NCBI GenBank assembly: GCA_016235365.1
Contig: JACRLF010000008.1
Span: 1-42,036, forward strand
DNA length: 42,036 nt
Reading direction: 5' to 3'
From: Deltaproteobacteria bacterium
Lineage (GTDB): Bacteria > Desulfobacterota > GWC2-55-46
The notes under the pieces were generated by a model. The model saw nothing but the letters and a program-made list of their open reading frames with translations, was not told the DNA's origin and made no database searches. A program made the translations under genes and the position numbers. Within the stretch, counting starts at the first letter, position 1, and the number at the start of each line of letters is the position of its first letter. Below, piece by piece: positions 34,501-42,036 of the stretch.

Positions 34501-34977
34501 CTATCGCTTCTCCTCTATGAGCGCGACGGCATAGGCCGAGATCCCCTCGCCGCTGCCGGTAAAACCGAGCCCCTCTTCGGTCTTCGCCTTCACGTTCACC
34601 CTGCCTGAGTCGCACCCGGCGGCGCCGGATATCCTCTTTACCATCTCCGGTATGTGGGCCATGAGGCGCGGTGCCTCGCACACGACCGTCGAGTCTATGT
34701 TGACGACGCCGAAGCCCGCGTTGTCGACAAGACGCGCCGCCATGATGAGGAGCTCGATGCTCGATATGTCCTTATAGGCGGCGTCCGTCGCGGGGAAGTG
34801 CCTCCCTATGTCGCCCAGGGACGCGGCCCCTATGAGCGCGTCTATTATCGCGTGGAGAAGGACGTCCGCGTCCGAGTGGCCGAGGAGGCCCTTTGAAAAA
34901 GATATCTCCACGCCCCCCAGGACAAGCCTCCTGCCCTCTACCAGCCTGTGAGCGTCGTATCCGAAACCTACTCTCAT
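34501..34977 (-). CDS. ispF: 2-C-methyl-D-erythritol 2,4-cyclodiphosphate synthase
   Basis: 158 residues from ATG 34977 (MRVGFGYDAHRLVEGR), the classical IspF start with a GGGGGTT ribosome site. A longer frame into repeat copy G is spurious. It forms the cyclodiphosphate in the MEP isoprenoid pathway. Metal ligands are in YDAHRL and GLLGHSDADVLLHAI. DIGRHFP, KDISSIELL and KAKTEEGLGFTGSGEGI are family signatures. It follows ispD, separated by a repeat copy, and overlaps functionally with gltX translation. Confidence 0.96.
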   Translation of the reverse strand: MRVGFGYDAHRLVEGRRLVLGGVEISFSKGLLGHSDADVLLHAIIDALIGAASLGDIGRHFPATDAAYKDISSIELLIMAARLVDNAGFGVVNIDSTVVCEAPRLMAHIPEMVKRISGAAGCDSGRVNVKAKTEEGLGFTGSGEGISAYAVALIEEKR

Positions 34978-35003
34978 ATCAACCCCCGAACCCGGCGCCC
35001 GCC

Positions 35004-35122
35004 TTGAAGCTCCCCGCGGCTTGCCGCGGGGAATCTTCGACATGTAAGGAAGTATATATATCCGATTCGCTCGCCTGACCCCGCGGCTTTTCCGCGGGCT
35101 GGGCGCTCGCTATGCATGTTCA
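35004..35122 (-). repeat. Two-hairpin dispersed repeat, copy G
   Basis: Full-length minus-strand copy lying exactly between ispD and ispF. Its TGA start (35120-35122) is the ispD stop codon. Confidence 0.92.
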
Positions 35123-35836
35123 GCGGCCGCCGCTCTCTCTCCAATCGAGTATGCACCCGGCAAGGGCCATATCCTCGCCGGTGGTGATCTTTATATTCTC
35201 GTACGACCCCTCCACCACCGTCACGTCAAACCCCAGCCTCTCCACAAGCGAGCTCTCGTCCGTCCCCAGGAACCCGTCGCTCGCCGCGGCCTCCAACGCC
35301 TTTGAGAGTATGTCCGCCCTGAAGGCCTGGGGGGTGTGCACCGCCCAGAGGAGGTCCCTCGGCAACGTCCTTTTGACAACCCCTCCGGAGACCTCCTTCA
35401 CCGTATCCTTTACCCGGACAGCGGACACGGCGCACCCGGAGCGCCGTGCCGCCCGGAGCGTATCTTCCACGGCATCGAGCGTCACAAGCGGCCTCGCGCC
35501 GTCGTGGACGACCATATAGTCCCATCCGCCCCCCGCGGCCCTGACCCCGTTATATACCGAATCCTGCCGCTCCGGCCCGCCCGCCGTGACGGAGACGACC
35601 TTCTTGAAGGAGTGCTTATCGACTATCTCCCTCCGGCAGAAATCCTCATCCCCGGCCCCGACCACGACCACGATAGCCGTAACGAGGGTGGAGGCCTCGA
35701 ACGGAGCGAGAGCGCGCGCGAGCACCGGGACCCCGTTAAGCGGGAGGTAGTTCTTCCTCTTAGACCCCATCCTGCGCCCCATGCCGCCGGACGGGATGAT
35801 AGCCAGCACCTTTTTACCCGTGGCCTTATCTTCCAT
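35120..35836 (-). CDS. ispD: 2-C-methyl-D-erythritol 4-phosphate cytidylyltransferase
   Basis: 238 residues from ATG 35836 (MEDKATGKKVLAIIPSGG). Two TTG codons just upstream (35842, 35839) could also start; an AAGGG site fits the ATG. It makes CDP-methylerythritol from MEP and CTP. It shows AIIPSGGMGRRMGSKRKNYL (nucleotide loop, with PKQY of most homologues replaced by KRKNY), VTAGGPERQDSVYNGV, YMVVHDGARPLV and TPQAFRADIL, and ends KITTGEDMALAGCIL. The gene is bracketed by repeat copies H and G, which point in opposite directions. Its stop TGA is the first codon of copy G. Confidence 0.93.
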   Translation of the reverse strand: MEDKATGKKVLAIIPSGGMGRRMGSKRKNYLPLNGVPVLARALAPFEASTLVTAIVVVVGAGDEDFCRREIVDKHSFKKVVSVTAGGPERQDSVYNGVRAAGGGWDYMVVHDGARPLVTLDAVEDTLRAARRSGCAVSAVRVKDTVKEVSGGVVKRTLPRDLLWAVHTPQAFRADILSKALEAAASDGFLGTDESSLVERLGFDVTVVEGSYENIKITTGEDMALAGCILDWRESGGR

Positions 35837-35862
35837 CAACAACCCTTATACGCGAAGGTTTT

Positions 35863-35982
35863 TGAACATGCATAGCGAGCGCATTCCCCGTAGCTTGCTA
35901 CGGGGTCAAGCGAGCGAATAGGAATAGATACTTCCTTATATGTCGAAGATTCCCCGCGGCTTAGGCCAGCGGGGAGCTTCAA
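35863..35982 (+). repeat. Two-hairpin dispersed repeat, copy H
   Basis: Full-length plus-strand copy (TGAACATGCATAGCGAGCG to GGGGAGCTTCAA) 27 nt upstream of the ispD ATG. The first hairpin is CCCCGTAGCTTGCTACGGGG. Confidence 0.92.
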
Positions 35983-36109
35983 ACTCAAAAGGGGTCTGGG
36001 CCGCCTGGGGCCTGTTGTGAGCCTACAGTTTAATAGAATTCCCGCCCGTTTAAAAGCGATTTTTGCCGCGCACGAGCGCGGGGCGGCGGACAAGGCCGCC
36101 ATAAAAAAA

Positions 36110-36138
36110 GCCGGGTATTTTTGATTACAATACCCGGC
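36110..36138 (-). terminator. Terminator after the PIN/TRAM gene
   Basis: A 10-bp stem (GCCGGGTATT and complement), 9-nt loop, followed on the minus strand by TTTTTTTAT. It ends the carD-PIN/TRAM transcript. Confidence 0.88.
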
Positions 36139-36161
36139 CCGAACGTCCATGCCGCAAAGCG

Positions 36162-37229
36162 CTACTGGTATAAAGCCCTTTTCACGTTCTCCTTGAAGTC
36201 TTCCTTGACCTTGGAGAATATCATCCGTCCGCCCGCCGTCTGCAGGACGCTCGTTATGGACACATCGACCGTTTTTCCGACATACCCCCCGGCGTTGTCT
36301 ATCACCACCATCGTGCCGTCGTCAAGGTACCCTATCCCCTGGCCCTGCTCCTTGCCCTCCTTCATGACGGGTATGCTCATGACCTCACCGGGCAGGACCA
36401 CGGGCTTGAGGGCCGTGGCGAGCCTGTTTATATTCAGCACGTCGACCCCTTGGAGTTCGGCCACCTTATCAAGGTTGGAGTCGTTCGTAAGTATCTTGCC
36501 GCCTGTCTCCTTCGCCATGGCGACGAGCTTGGCGTCAACCTCTTTTATGTCCGGGAAGTCCCTGTCCGAGACAACCACCCTGATTTTTTTATTATCGCGC
36601 ATCTGCTTGAGTGTGTCGAACCCGCGTTTGCCGCGGGCCCTTTTGACCCCGTCTGAAGAGTCCGCCACGTACTGGAGTTCCTGGAGCACGAACTGCGGCA
36701 CTATGAACCCGCCTTCAAGAAAACCCGTCTCGCAGACCTCGGATATCCTGCCGTCGATTATGACGGACGTGTCCACGATAAGGTCCCGCGCGTCAGGCGT
36801 CGCCTTTTCGTCGAATTTCCTGCCTTTGAGGAGTTCGTTATTCTCCCTGATGACGTTGAAAGCGCCAACGCCCGCGAACTCATCCCCTTTTTTCATGCCG
36901 ATGCTCAAGCCCACATACCCTATCACGCTGTTGGCAAGGAGATAGGCCGCGAACTCGAGGTACTTGTCGTCCAGGAAGTTTAGTACGAGCGGATAGGTAA
37001 GGAGGTTTGCTACGATAAGTCCTATGATAAGCCCGGCAGCCCCGCCTGCTATGACCTTGAGCGGGGTCTTTTTCACCCTCTCTTCAAAGATTATCGCCAA
37101 TATGAATATCAACAGGCCGCTTACAAACCCTATGTAGGCGAGCTTTGAGCCGCTTATCTCGTATACGATTAAATACCCGCTCGCCGATGCGAAGACGGCC
37201 AGCAAAGCCCGCATCAAAATGAGGAACAC
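36162..37229 (-). CDS. PIN/TRAM-domain membrane protein (YacL-like)
   Basis: 355 residues. Four predicted membrane helices in residues 1-115 are followed by a PIN nuclease-like domain (about 148-265): [53 protein letters not shown]. Then comes a TRAM RNA-binding domain (about 285-345; [26 protein letters not shown]). The PIN acidic residues are present, so RNase activity is possible. The family is conserved with carD and ispD in many bacteria, but its substrate is not established. It lies 15 nt downstream of carD in the same operon and ends at a clear terminator. Confidence 0.92.
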   Translation of the reverse strand: MFLILMRALLAVFASASGYLIVYEISGSKLAYIGFVSGLLIFILAIIFEERVKKTPLKVIAGGAAGLIIGLIVANLLTYPLVLNFLDDKYLEFAAYLLANSVIGYVGLSIGMKKGDEFAGVGAFNVIRENNELLKGRKFDEKATPDARDLIVDTSVIIDGRISEVCETGFLEGGFIVPQFVLQELQYVADSSDGVKRARGKRGFDTLKQMRDNKKIRVVVSDRDFPDIKEVDAKLVAMAKETGGKILTNDSNLDKVAELQGVDVLNINRLATALKPVVLPGEVMSIPVMKEGKEQGQGIGYLDDGTMVVIDNAGGYVGKTVDVSITSVLQTAGGRMIFSKVKEDFKENVKRALYQ

Positions 37230-37244
37230 CCACCAACCCCCCTT

Positions 37245-37751
37245 TTATTTCTGCATAATGCGGTATATCTCTTCTTCCACCTTTTCTTCTTTAAGATTTT
37301 TAGCGATGGAAAGCTCTTTTATCAGGAGGTTCTTGGCGGTATCCAGCATCCTTCGTTCGCCGAAAGAGAGTTCCTTGTCGTGCTTGAGCATGTAGAGGTC
37401 CCGGAGCACGCTGGCCACTTCCAATACGCAACCGCTCTTTATCTTGTCGGTATACTCACGGTAACGCCTGTTCCACGTCTGGTTGTCGAGCGTTATCTCC
37501 TTCTTTTCCTTCAAGATGTCATAGACCTTGATGACCATGCTCTTTTTGACTATCTTCCTGAGGCCGACCGTGGACGCGGTGTCGACAGGCACCATTATGG
37601 TGGCTTCCGAATCGAGTATCTTGAGGATGTAGAAGTGTTTGTTCTGGCCGGAGACATCCCTGCTTTCTATTCCCAGGATGGTCCCTACGCCGTGGGCGGG
37701 GTATACCGCGAGTTCGCCTATTTTAAAAGCCTGGACATCGGTCTTAAGCAT
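37245..37751 (-). CDS. CarD-family transcription regulator
   Basis: 168 residues, typical of CarD/CdnL. The N-terminal RNA-polymerase-interacting domain is FKIGELAVYPAHGVGTILGIE, then KHFYILKILDSEATIMVPVD. The C-terminal helical DNA-binding part has NRRYREYTDKIKSG and LRDLYMLKHDKELSFGERRMLDTA. It stabilises open promoter complexes, often of rRNA genes. The ATG has an AAGGAG ribosome site. A promoter lies at 37805-37834, and a CRISPR-type repeat lies directly upstream of that promoter. Confidence 0.93.
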   Translation of the reverse strand: MLKTDVQAFKIGELAVYPAHGVGTILGIESRDVSGQNKHFYILKILDSEATIMVPVDTASTVGLRKIVKKSMVIKVYDILKEKKEITLDNQTWNRRYREYTDKIKSGCVLEVASVLRDLYMLKHDKELSFGERRMLDTAKNLLIKELSIAKNLKEEKVEEEIYRIMQK

Positions 37752-37804
37752 CGAACTCCTTATACGTACGTCTGAGTGTGAGGAGGATATGGGTGTACAT
37801 GAAT

Positions 37805-37834
37805 TTTATAACACAGTCCATACATGCAAGTCAA
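37805..37834 (-). promoter_or_regulatory. Sigma70-type promoter of carD
   Basis: Minus strand TTGACT (37829-37834), 18-nt spacer, TATAAA (37805-37810). It lies 53 nt before the carD ATG. Confidence 0.65.
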
Positions 37835-37843
37835 ATCTTATTG

Positions 37844-37872
37844 CGGTTCATCCCCACGCCTGTGGGGAACAC
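37844..37872 (-). CRISPR. Single type I-E CRISPR-like repeat (orphan)
   Basis: 29 nt. Plus-strand CGGTTCATCCCC, ACGCCTG, TGGGGAACAC; read on minus, GTGTTCCCCACAGGCG then TGGGGATGAACCG. Length, internal stem (TCCCCACGCC-TGTGGGGA) and both conserved ends match the I-E repeat class. No second intact repeat and no cas gene are in the window. Exactly 32 nt further on (37905) a weak CGGTT...GAAAAC sequence could be a decayed repeat. It lies 10 nt upstream of the carD -35 box. Confidence 0.6.
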
Positions 37873-37985
37873 GAATTAAAATGTCAGCACAGCGCAGGGG
37901 CCAACGGTTTTATTTCGCCGGGCCTGAAAACCTAAACAAGACCGGAAAAAGGCCTGAACCGAAGTTTTTAAAGCCCCGCCCCCGG

Positions 37986-38651
37986 TCATCGGTCGACACT
38001 GGGGATGCTGAAAGACCCCGGCTCGACGTCCGGGTCTATCTCCACCTCCGAGTACCTGATGCTGAACCTCTCCCTGCCGTCGATGGAGATATTGAACGGG
38101 ATATATGCGCCTGAAACCTTTCTATAGTCGGCCAGGGCGACACTGAGCACCTCCGTGCCGCCCCTGGACTTTACGATATCCTTCACGCGGCCGTCCCCGT
38201 CCGTCGTTACGCTGTACCAGCTGCCGGCGGCCCTATTCATCGCCGGGGGCGCGCCCGCCTCCCCCATGAGGAAGGAGACCACTTCGCCCGCGCTGAAGGG
38301 ATACGGCATGGACGGGTCTTCCCAGTTGAATATCCGCGGAGGGCGTCCGGAAAATACAAAGAGCTCCCTCCCGTCGCTTACAAGGAGGGCGATCACCTGG
38401 TTGAAAGGCCCCATGACCTCTATCCTGAATTTATCCGGGCTCTCAACGAGTACGCGGGCCCTGCCGGTCAGAGGTATCGACCTCCTCAACTCCACCACCG
38501 CTTCAGCCCGCAATGCCTTGGGCCTTGCGGGGACGGCCTCCGCCAGGGGCCGCGCTTGCGGGGCGTAGAACACGGCGCACCCGCCGAGCAGCGCCGCCGC
38601 CGCGACGACGGGGATAAAGGCACGGACGCGCGATAGAGTGTTGCCGCGCAC
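37986..38651 (-). CDS. Outer-membrane lipoprotein of LolA/LolB-like fold
   Basis: 221 residues from GTG 38651. The lipobox is AALLGGCAVF, with lipidated Cys25, after a short signal sequence. The rest is beta-rich with RARVLVESPDKFRIEVMGPFNQVIALLVSDGRELFVF, here read as two pieces typical of the half-barrel LolA/LolB/DUF4292 group, and ends FSIRYSEVEIDPD and GSFSIPSVD. It probably binds lipid or lipoproteins at the inner face of the outer membrane. The start is 2 nt after the TPR gene stop, so the two form an operon. Exact assignment to LolB cannot be made. Confidence 0.82.
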   Translation of the reverse strand: MRGNTLSRVRAFIPVVAAAALLGGCAVFYAPQARPLAEAVPARPKALRAEAVVELRRSIPLTGRARVLVESPDKFRIEVMGPFNQVIALLVSDGRELFVFSGRPPRIFNWEDPSMPYPFSAGEVVSFLMGEAGAPPAMNRAAGSWYSVTTDGDGRVKDIVKSRGGTEVLSVALADYRKVSGAYIPFNISIDGRERFSIRYSEVEIDPDVEPGSFSIPSVDR

Positions 38652-38653
38652 CG

Positions 38654-40378
38654 TTACCTGACCTTGAGCTCTTTGCGGAGCTTTTCAAGCTTGTCTTTTA
38701 TCTTGACGTTGGACGGGTCCGCTTCCATAGCCGACTCGTAGGAGACAAGCGCCTTCTGCCTGGAGTTGTTCTTCAGGTACGCATCCCCCAGGTGCTCCAT
38801 GACGATAGGGTCCTTCGGCAGCAGCCTGGTAGCCTTCTCAAGCTCCGCCACGGCCTTGCCGAACTCGCCTTTCTTGTAATACACCCAGCCGAGGCTGTCT
38901 ATGATCTGGCCGCTGTCGGGCTTTATATCGAGGGCCTTTTTTACGAGCCGCTCGGCCTCATCGAGCTTCACCCCCCTCTCGGCGTATGTATACCCTATGT
39001 AGTTGAGCGCGTTGGCGTGCTTGTCGTCGATGCCCAGGACCTTGTACATCGCATCGATGACCTTCTCATCCATCTTGGCGTCGTCATAAAGCACGCCGAG
39101 CTGGAAATAGAGCTCCGGGTCTTTCGGGTTTATCTTGATCGCCTGCTCCATGACCCCTATGCCCTCGCCGTACCGCTTGGCCTCCCTGTAGACCGAGGCA
39201 AGGAGCTTCAGGAGGTCGACGCTGTCGGGCTTGAGCTTGACCGCCTCGCTCAGCTCCTTTATCGTGCTCTCTATCCTCCCCTGGCGCTCATAGATGTACG
39301 CAAGGTGTATCTTGGCGTCTATGAAGCCCGCGTCGTTCTGCGGTATCATCTTGAACTGGGCGGCCGCGCTTTCGATGTCGCCTTTTTCCTCGTACACGGT
39401 GGCGAGATAGTAGCGCACCCTCGTGGAATCCGGGCTTGCGGCCAGCACGCTCATGAACTTTTCTATCGCGTCGTCGTACTGCTTTTTCTCGAAGTAGATG
39501 ATGCCCGTCTTGACCATCGCCTCGAGCCTGTTATCCTCGTACCTCTCAAGCTCCCTGTACTGCTCCAGCGCCTCATCGAGCCTGTTCTGCTGCAGATAGA
39601 GGGCCCCGAGGCGGTTTATCGCCGCCGGGTTTGGCATCACGGTCAGCCCCTTGCGGTAGACCTCGATGGCCTCGTCGAACTTCTTCTCTATCTCATAGGC
39701 TATGCCGAGCTCGAAGTAGGCGGCGGCGAAATGCGGGTTTATCTCCGCGGCCTTCGTGTAGTGCTTCTCCGCTTCGGCGTAGTTGCCCCTCTCGAACTCT
39801 ATCTTGGCCAGGTAGTAGTAGGCCATTATCGAATCCGGGTTCACGGACAGGAGCCACTTGAGCGTCTCAACCCCCTTGTCGTACTCCTTCTGCCTCGCGT
39901 ACAGGGCGCCGAGGAAGAGGTAGTTCTTGGTGTTCTTCGGATCGAGCCGTATCGCGGCCCTGTACTTCTCGGCGGCGGCGGCGTCGTTCTTTATCGAGGA
40001 GAAGAGCTCCGCGAGCGACACATAGGAGTTCGGGTACTTCGGGTCTATCTCTATGGCCTTCTCAAGGTGCTTCTGCGCCTGCTCGACGTTGCCGGCCGAC
40101 ATGTAGAGCTGCCCTATTTCGGCGTAGAGGACCACGGACTTCGGGTCAAGGGCTATCGCTTTCCTGTAGGCGTCGATAGCGGCAGTGAAGTCGCCTTGCT
40201 TCCTGAGGAGCTGCGCGGTCAGGAAGTAATAGTATGACTCGGAGTTTTCATTGGTCGAGCCTTTATAGGGGTATACCCGTCCCGCCTCCTGCGCCGAGGC
40301 GCCGTATACTGAAGCCTGGATAAGGAAAACGGCCGTCACCGCCGGCAGGATGATCCTTTTCATGATATCAGATACCAT
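38654..40378 (-). CDS. Tetratricopeptide-repeat protein, exported
   Basis: About 574 residues from ATG 40378 (MVSDIMKRIILPAVTAV), which has a GGAGG ribosome site. The open frame extends upstream to 40459 without support. A signal peptide (ILPAVTAVFLIQASVYGASA) precedes about fifteen 34-residue TPR units, seen as repeated Y-Y-x-G/A patterns and P-(D/K) ends (AIDAYRKAIALDPKSVVLY, AQKHLEKAIEIDPKYPNSY, EKHYTKAAEINPHFAAAY). TPR arrays are protein scaffolds; this one probably acts in the periplasm or envelope assembly with the lipoprotein it precedes. No enzyme domain is attached. Confidence 0.92.
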   Translation of the reverse strand: MVSDIMKRIILPAVTAVFLIQASVYGASAQEAGRVYPYKGSTNENSESYYYFLTAQLLRKQGDFTAAIDAYRKAIALDPKSVVLYAEIGQLYMSAGNVEQAQKHLEKAIEIDPKYPNSYVSLAELFSSIKNDAAAAEKYRAAIRLDPKNTKNYLFLGALYARQKEYDKGVETLKWLLSVNPDSIMAYYYLAKIEFERGNYAEAEKHYTKAAEINPHFAAAYFELGIAYEIEKKFDEAIEVYRKGLTVMPNPAAINRLGALYLQQNRLDEALEQYRELERYEDNRLEAMVKTGIIYFEKKQYDDAIEKFMSVLAASPDSTRVRYYLATVYEEKGDIESAAAQFKMIPQNDAGFIDAKIHLAYIYERQGRIESTIKELSEAVKLKPDSVDLLKLLASVYREAKRYGEGIGVMEQAIKINPKDPELYFQLGVLYDDAKMDEKVIDAMYKVLGIDDKHANALNYIGYTYAERGVKLDEAERLVKKALDIKPDSGQIIDSLGWVYYKKGEFGKAVAELEKATRLLPKDPIVMEHLGDAYLKNNSRQKALVSYESAMEADPSNVKIKDKLEKLRKELKVR

Positions 40379-40719
40379 ATTCTCTGAGCCTCCGAATGGC
40401 GCCGGTATACGGCTGAAGAGTCCATATTTCTTAGTATTATAGTTAGCTATCGCCGGCAAGGTGTATGGTGTTGGGAAGACTGCTTTTGGATGGTTTCAGC
40501 GCCTTTTCTTCGACGAGCAGAAAAAGATTGAGACAAACCGGAGTGCGCCATGTTTAATTCTAACATCTTTCACGGGTACAGTCAATAAATCCCGTTGTAC
40601 CGCGGTGCGCGCAATACGAGGGGTTTTCCCGATGGGATGAAGGGTGTGGACGTCTTGCGACGCCTCGGATTTTACGGAAGGCGGCCTAATAAGGCCGGGG
40701 CCGCAGGCATGTGTACAGG

Positions 40720-40992
40720 TCAGTTCTTCCTCTGCCTCTCAAGCCTCTCGCGGACGTCCGGGGGCAGGTGCAGGCCCTCGGTGTCTATGCCGGAGAGGAT
40801 GTCGGTGAGCACCTCTATCCTGTCCCTGACGTTGAGGCCCTTATGTATGAGTATCCTCTGCTCTCCCCTGAGCTTGAATATCCCGCCGTACGTGTAGACG
40901 GCGCCTTTGCAGAGGTCCTCGTAGCCGAGTTTTATAGAAAGCTTTTCAGCCGTCTCTTCGAGCTTTGTCAGAAGGGTTTCGTCTTTCATCAC
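40720..40992 (-). CDS. Small conserved-looking protein of unknown function
   Basis: 90 residues, or 89 from the ATG at 40989; the frame opens with GTG-ATG, so either may start. It is soluble and shows ETAEKLSIKLGYEDLCKGAVYTYGG then FKLRGEQRILIHKGLNVRDRIEVLTDIL, listed here in two parts. I recall similar short proteins in deltaproteobacteria, but no function. One Cys, no metal motif, no signal peptide. It stands alone between the TPR gene and thioredoxin, on the opposite strand from thioredoxin. Confidence 0.72.
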   Translation of the reverse strand: MMKDETLLTKLEETAEKLSIKLGYEDLCKGAVYTYGGIFKLRGEQRILIHKGLNVRDRIEVLTDILSGIDTEGLHLPPDVRERLERQRKN

Positions 40993-41059
40993 GTATTATT
41001 TTCCCCGTTTACGCCCCCACTGTCAAGGAAAAGAATGACAGGAAGGGAATAACGAAGCC

Positions 41060-41095
41060 CCCGGGTTCTCCTGCGCCGGCCCCGGAGAACCCGGG
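41060..41095. terminator. Strong GC hairpin between divergent genes
   Basis: A 12-bp perfect stem (CCCGGGTTCTCC and complement) with a 12-nt loop. No U tract on either side. It lies between the divergently transcribed small gene and trxA, so it may block read-through or be a regulatory hairpin. Confidence 0.4.
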
Positions 41096-41128
41096 CCCAA
41101 CCCATGAAAAAACAAAAAAACAAAGGGG

Positions 41129-41157
41129 TTGACACCATACGGTCATTGGTTTATATT
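41129..41157 (+). promoter_or_regulatory. Sigma70-type promoter of trxA
   Basis: TTGACA (41129-41134), 17 nt, TATATT (41152-41157), 70 nt before the trxA ATG. Confidence 0.82.
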
Positions 41158-41228
41158 TCATACAGGGTCGCCGCAGAAGGCGCCCGGATAAGATTTGCCG
41201 GCACAAAATGCATGAAAGGAGCGCCCGG

Positions 41229-41555
41229 ATGTCCGAGAACATCATAAACGTCTCAGATTCCAATTTCGATTCCATTATCCTAAAGTCCGATATGCCCGCG
41301 CTGGTGGACTTCTGGGCGAGCTGGTGCGCCCCGTGCAAGGCGATAGCCCCTGTGGTGGACGAGATGGCCGCGCAGTACAGCGGCAAGGTAAGGGTGGCCA
41401 AGATGAACGTGGACGACAACCCCGCCACGCCCGGCAAATACGGCGTCAGGGGCATCCCGACACTTATCCTCTTCAAGAACGGGAAGATAGTGGACCAGCT
41501 CGTAGGGGCGGTGCCCAAGAGCCAGATAAAAGAGCTTATCGACAAGGCCCTGTAA
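41229..41555 (+). CDS. trxA: Thioredoxin
   Basis: 108 residues from ATG 41229 (MSENIINVSDSNF), which has an AAAGGAG ribosome site; an ATG seven codons earlier lacks one. It is a cytoplasmic disulfide reductase. The active site is WASWCAPCKAIAPVV, where the usual WCGPC is WCAPC. The cis-Pro region is YGVRGIPTLILFKNG, and the C-terminus SQIKELIDKAL is complete. It is monocistronic with its own promoter. Confidence 0.96.
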   Translation: MSENIINVSDSNFDSIILKSDMPALVDFWASWCAPCKAIAPVVDEMAAQYSGKVRVAKMNVDDNPATPGKYGVRGIPTLILFKNGKIVDQLVGAVPKSQIKELIDKAL

Positions 41556-41693
41556 CCCCCTGCAATGCCCCCTTCGCTCAACGCCGCCGGACGGGCCGAC
41601 AGCCATGCTTCTTAAAAAATGGCGGGGATGCGCGTGCATCTCCGCCCTTTTTTCGTCTCGACGCCTATGATCCTCGATCCGGGCGCATCACCC

Positions 41694-42036
41694 TCACTTC
41701 TCCGGCCCCTTCCCCTCGTACCTGCATTTACAGATATCCGTCCTTATGAACTTCACGATATCCCTTATCGCGTCGTCGCTCAATGCGGCGCCGAAGGAGA
41801 CCATGACGTCGGAAAACCCGGCGCTCCGCCCGCCTTCCCTTATCACCTTGAAGAGATCGTCGTCGGTGCGGCTTGACATCAACCGCCTGTCGGTAAGGTC
41901 CCTCGGCCTGACGTCGAGCGTGTTGGCCATCTGGCCGTCGCCCCTGCCCCTGGTGCCGTGGCATACGGCGCAGTTGGCCTCGAAGTCCGCTCTGGCACTG
42001 GCCCTGCCGGCCTTTGTAATGTCCGCGCCTACGGCC
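41694..42036 (-). CDS. Cytochrome c, partial (runs off the window)
   Basis: 114 codons at the C-terminal end of a gene whose start is beyond 42036. A single haem-binding site, CAVCH, is followed by GTRGRGDGQMANTLDVRPRDL and, 50-60 residues later, SDVMVSFGAALSDDAIRDIVKFI, where the Met is the likely axial ligand. This is the class I cytochrome c/cbb3-type domain found in periplasmic electron carriers. The tail KCRYEGKGPEK is charged. A downstream ATG at 41930 (MANTLDV) would drop the haem motif and is not the start. Confidence 0.9.
   Translation of the reverse strand, partial: AVGADITKAGRASARADFEANCAVCHGTRGRGDGQMANTLDVRPRDLTDRRLMSSRTDDDLFKVIREGGRSAGFSDVMVSFGAALSDDAIRDIVKFIRTDICKCRYEGKGPEK

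Noticed and set aside
34978-35043. Upstream extension of ispF into repeat copy G
   Set aside because: The added residues (MSKIPRGKPRG...) are translated repeat; the ATG at 34977 gives the classical IspF start.
37905-37933. Second CRISPR repeat
   Set aside because: Only about 11 of 29 bases match; the exact 32-nt spacing is suggestive but not enough to call an array, and the side on which it lies does not fit a usual decayed trailer end.
38792-40237. 481-codon open frame opposite the TPR gene
   Set aside because: Antisense to a well-supported TPR protein; the repeating composition mirrors the TPR codons on the other strand.
40993-41035. TTGACA and TAATAC as a promoter for the small gene at 40720
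   Set aside because: The spacing is 22 nt and the -10 would sit on the start codon.

Overview
The window looks like the chromosome of a GC-rich, Gram-negative, anaerobe-type bacterium, most like a deltaproteobacterium (Desulfobacterota or a Geobacter relative). This is an inference from gene content. The signs are the carD, PIN/TRAM, ispD, ispF, gltX, cysS order, a glutaredoxin-like gene with an in-frame TGA where a redox Cys is expected, a c-type cytochrome, sigma54/NtrC/PII nitrogen control with an ANTAR antiterminator, and CIRCE-controlled groESL. Several genes carry frame breaks. These could be real decay or, if this is a metagenome or long-read contig, sequence error.

Layout. 1-4.9 kb: a repeat-rich edge, a candidate selenoprotein glutaredoxin, nth, and groES-groEL split by a MITE-like palindrome. 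4.2-13.7 kb: an unknown helical protein, a UvrA paralogue, a broken radical SAM gene, a frameshifted lytic transglycosylase, moeA and mtnA. 13.8-16.1 kb is an accessory island: an IS110 remnant broken by a 141-bp repeat, a 315-bp AT-rich inverted-repeat element, and an HNH gene that resembles an integron cassette. 16.1-26.4 kb: a nudix gene, then a nitrogen cluster (ntrB-ntrC-thiE on plus; a split nirB, glnK, amt, a class I amidotransferase and an ANTAR response regulator on minus). 26.6-30.5 kb: glgA and a uvrD/pcrA helicase. 30.6-31.6 kb: a REP-associated tyrosine transposase with its REPs. 31.6-37.8 kb, all minus: carD, PIN/TRAM, ispD, ispF, gltX, cysS. 37.8-42 kb: one type I-E CRISPR-like repeat, a LolA/LolB-like lipoprotein, a TPR protein, a small conserved protein, thioredoxin and a partial cytochrome c.

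How it works together. The amt-glnK operon appears doubly controlled. A textbook -24/-12 sigma54 promoter suits the nearby NtrC. Its roughly 390-nt leader holds two hairpins whose six-base loops both fit AnnGnn, the RNA target of ANTAR proteins, and an ANTAR response regulator is encoded about 1 kb upstream.

The other main theme is small non-autonomous repeats. Eight copies of a two-hairpin repeat of about 119 bp bracket three genes (the 4.2-kb gene, glgA, ispD). They often begin exactly on the stop codon of the gene upstream, and at glgA they supply both protein ends. At least four further repeat families (a TIR palindrome, a REP/RAYT family, an element ending in GGCCGCT, and a CCCCCTT-type repeat) share the window. 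Two of these insertions sit beside 28-29 bp duplications of a gene's 3' end.
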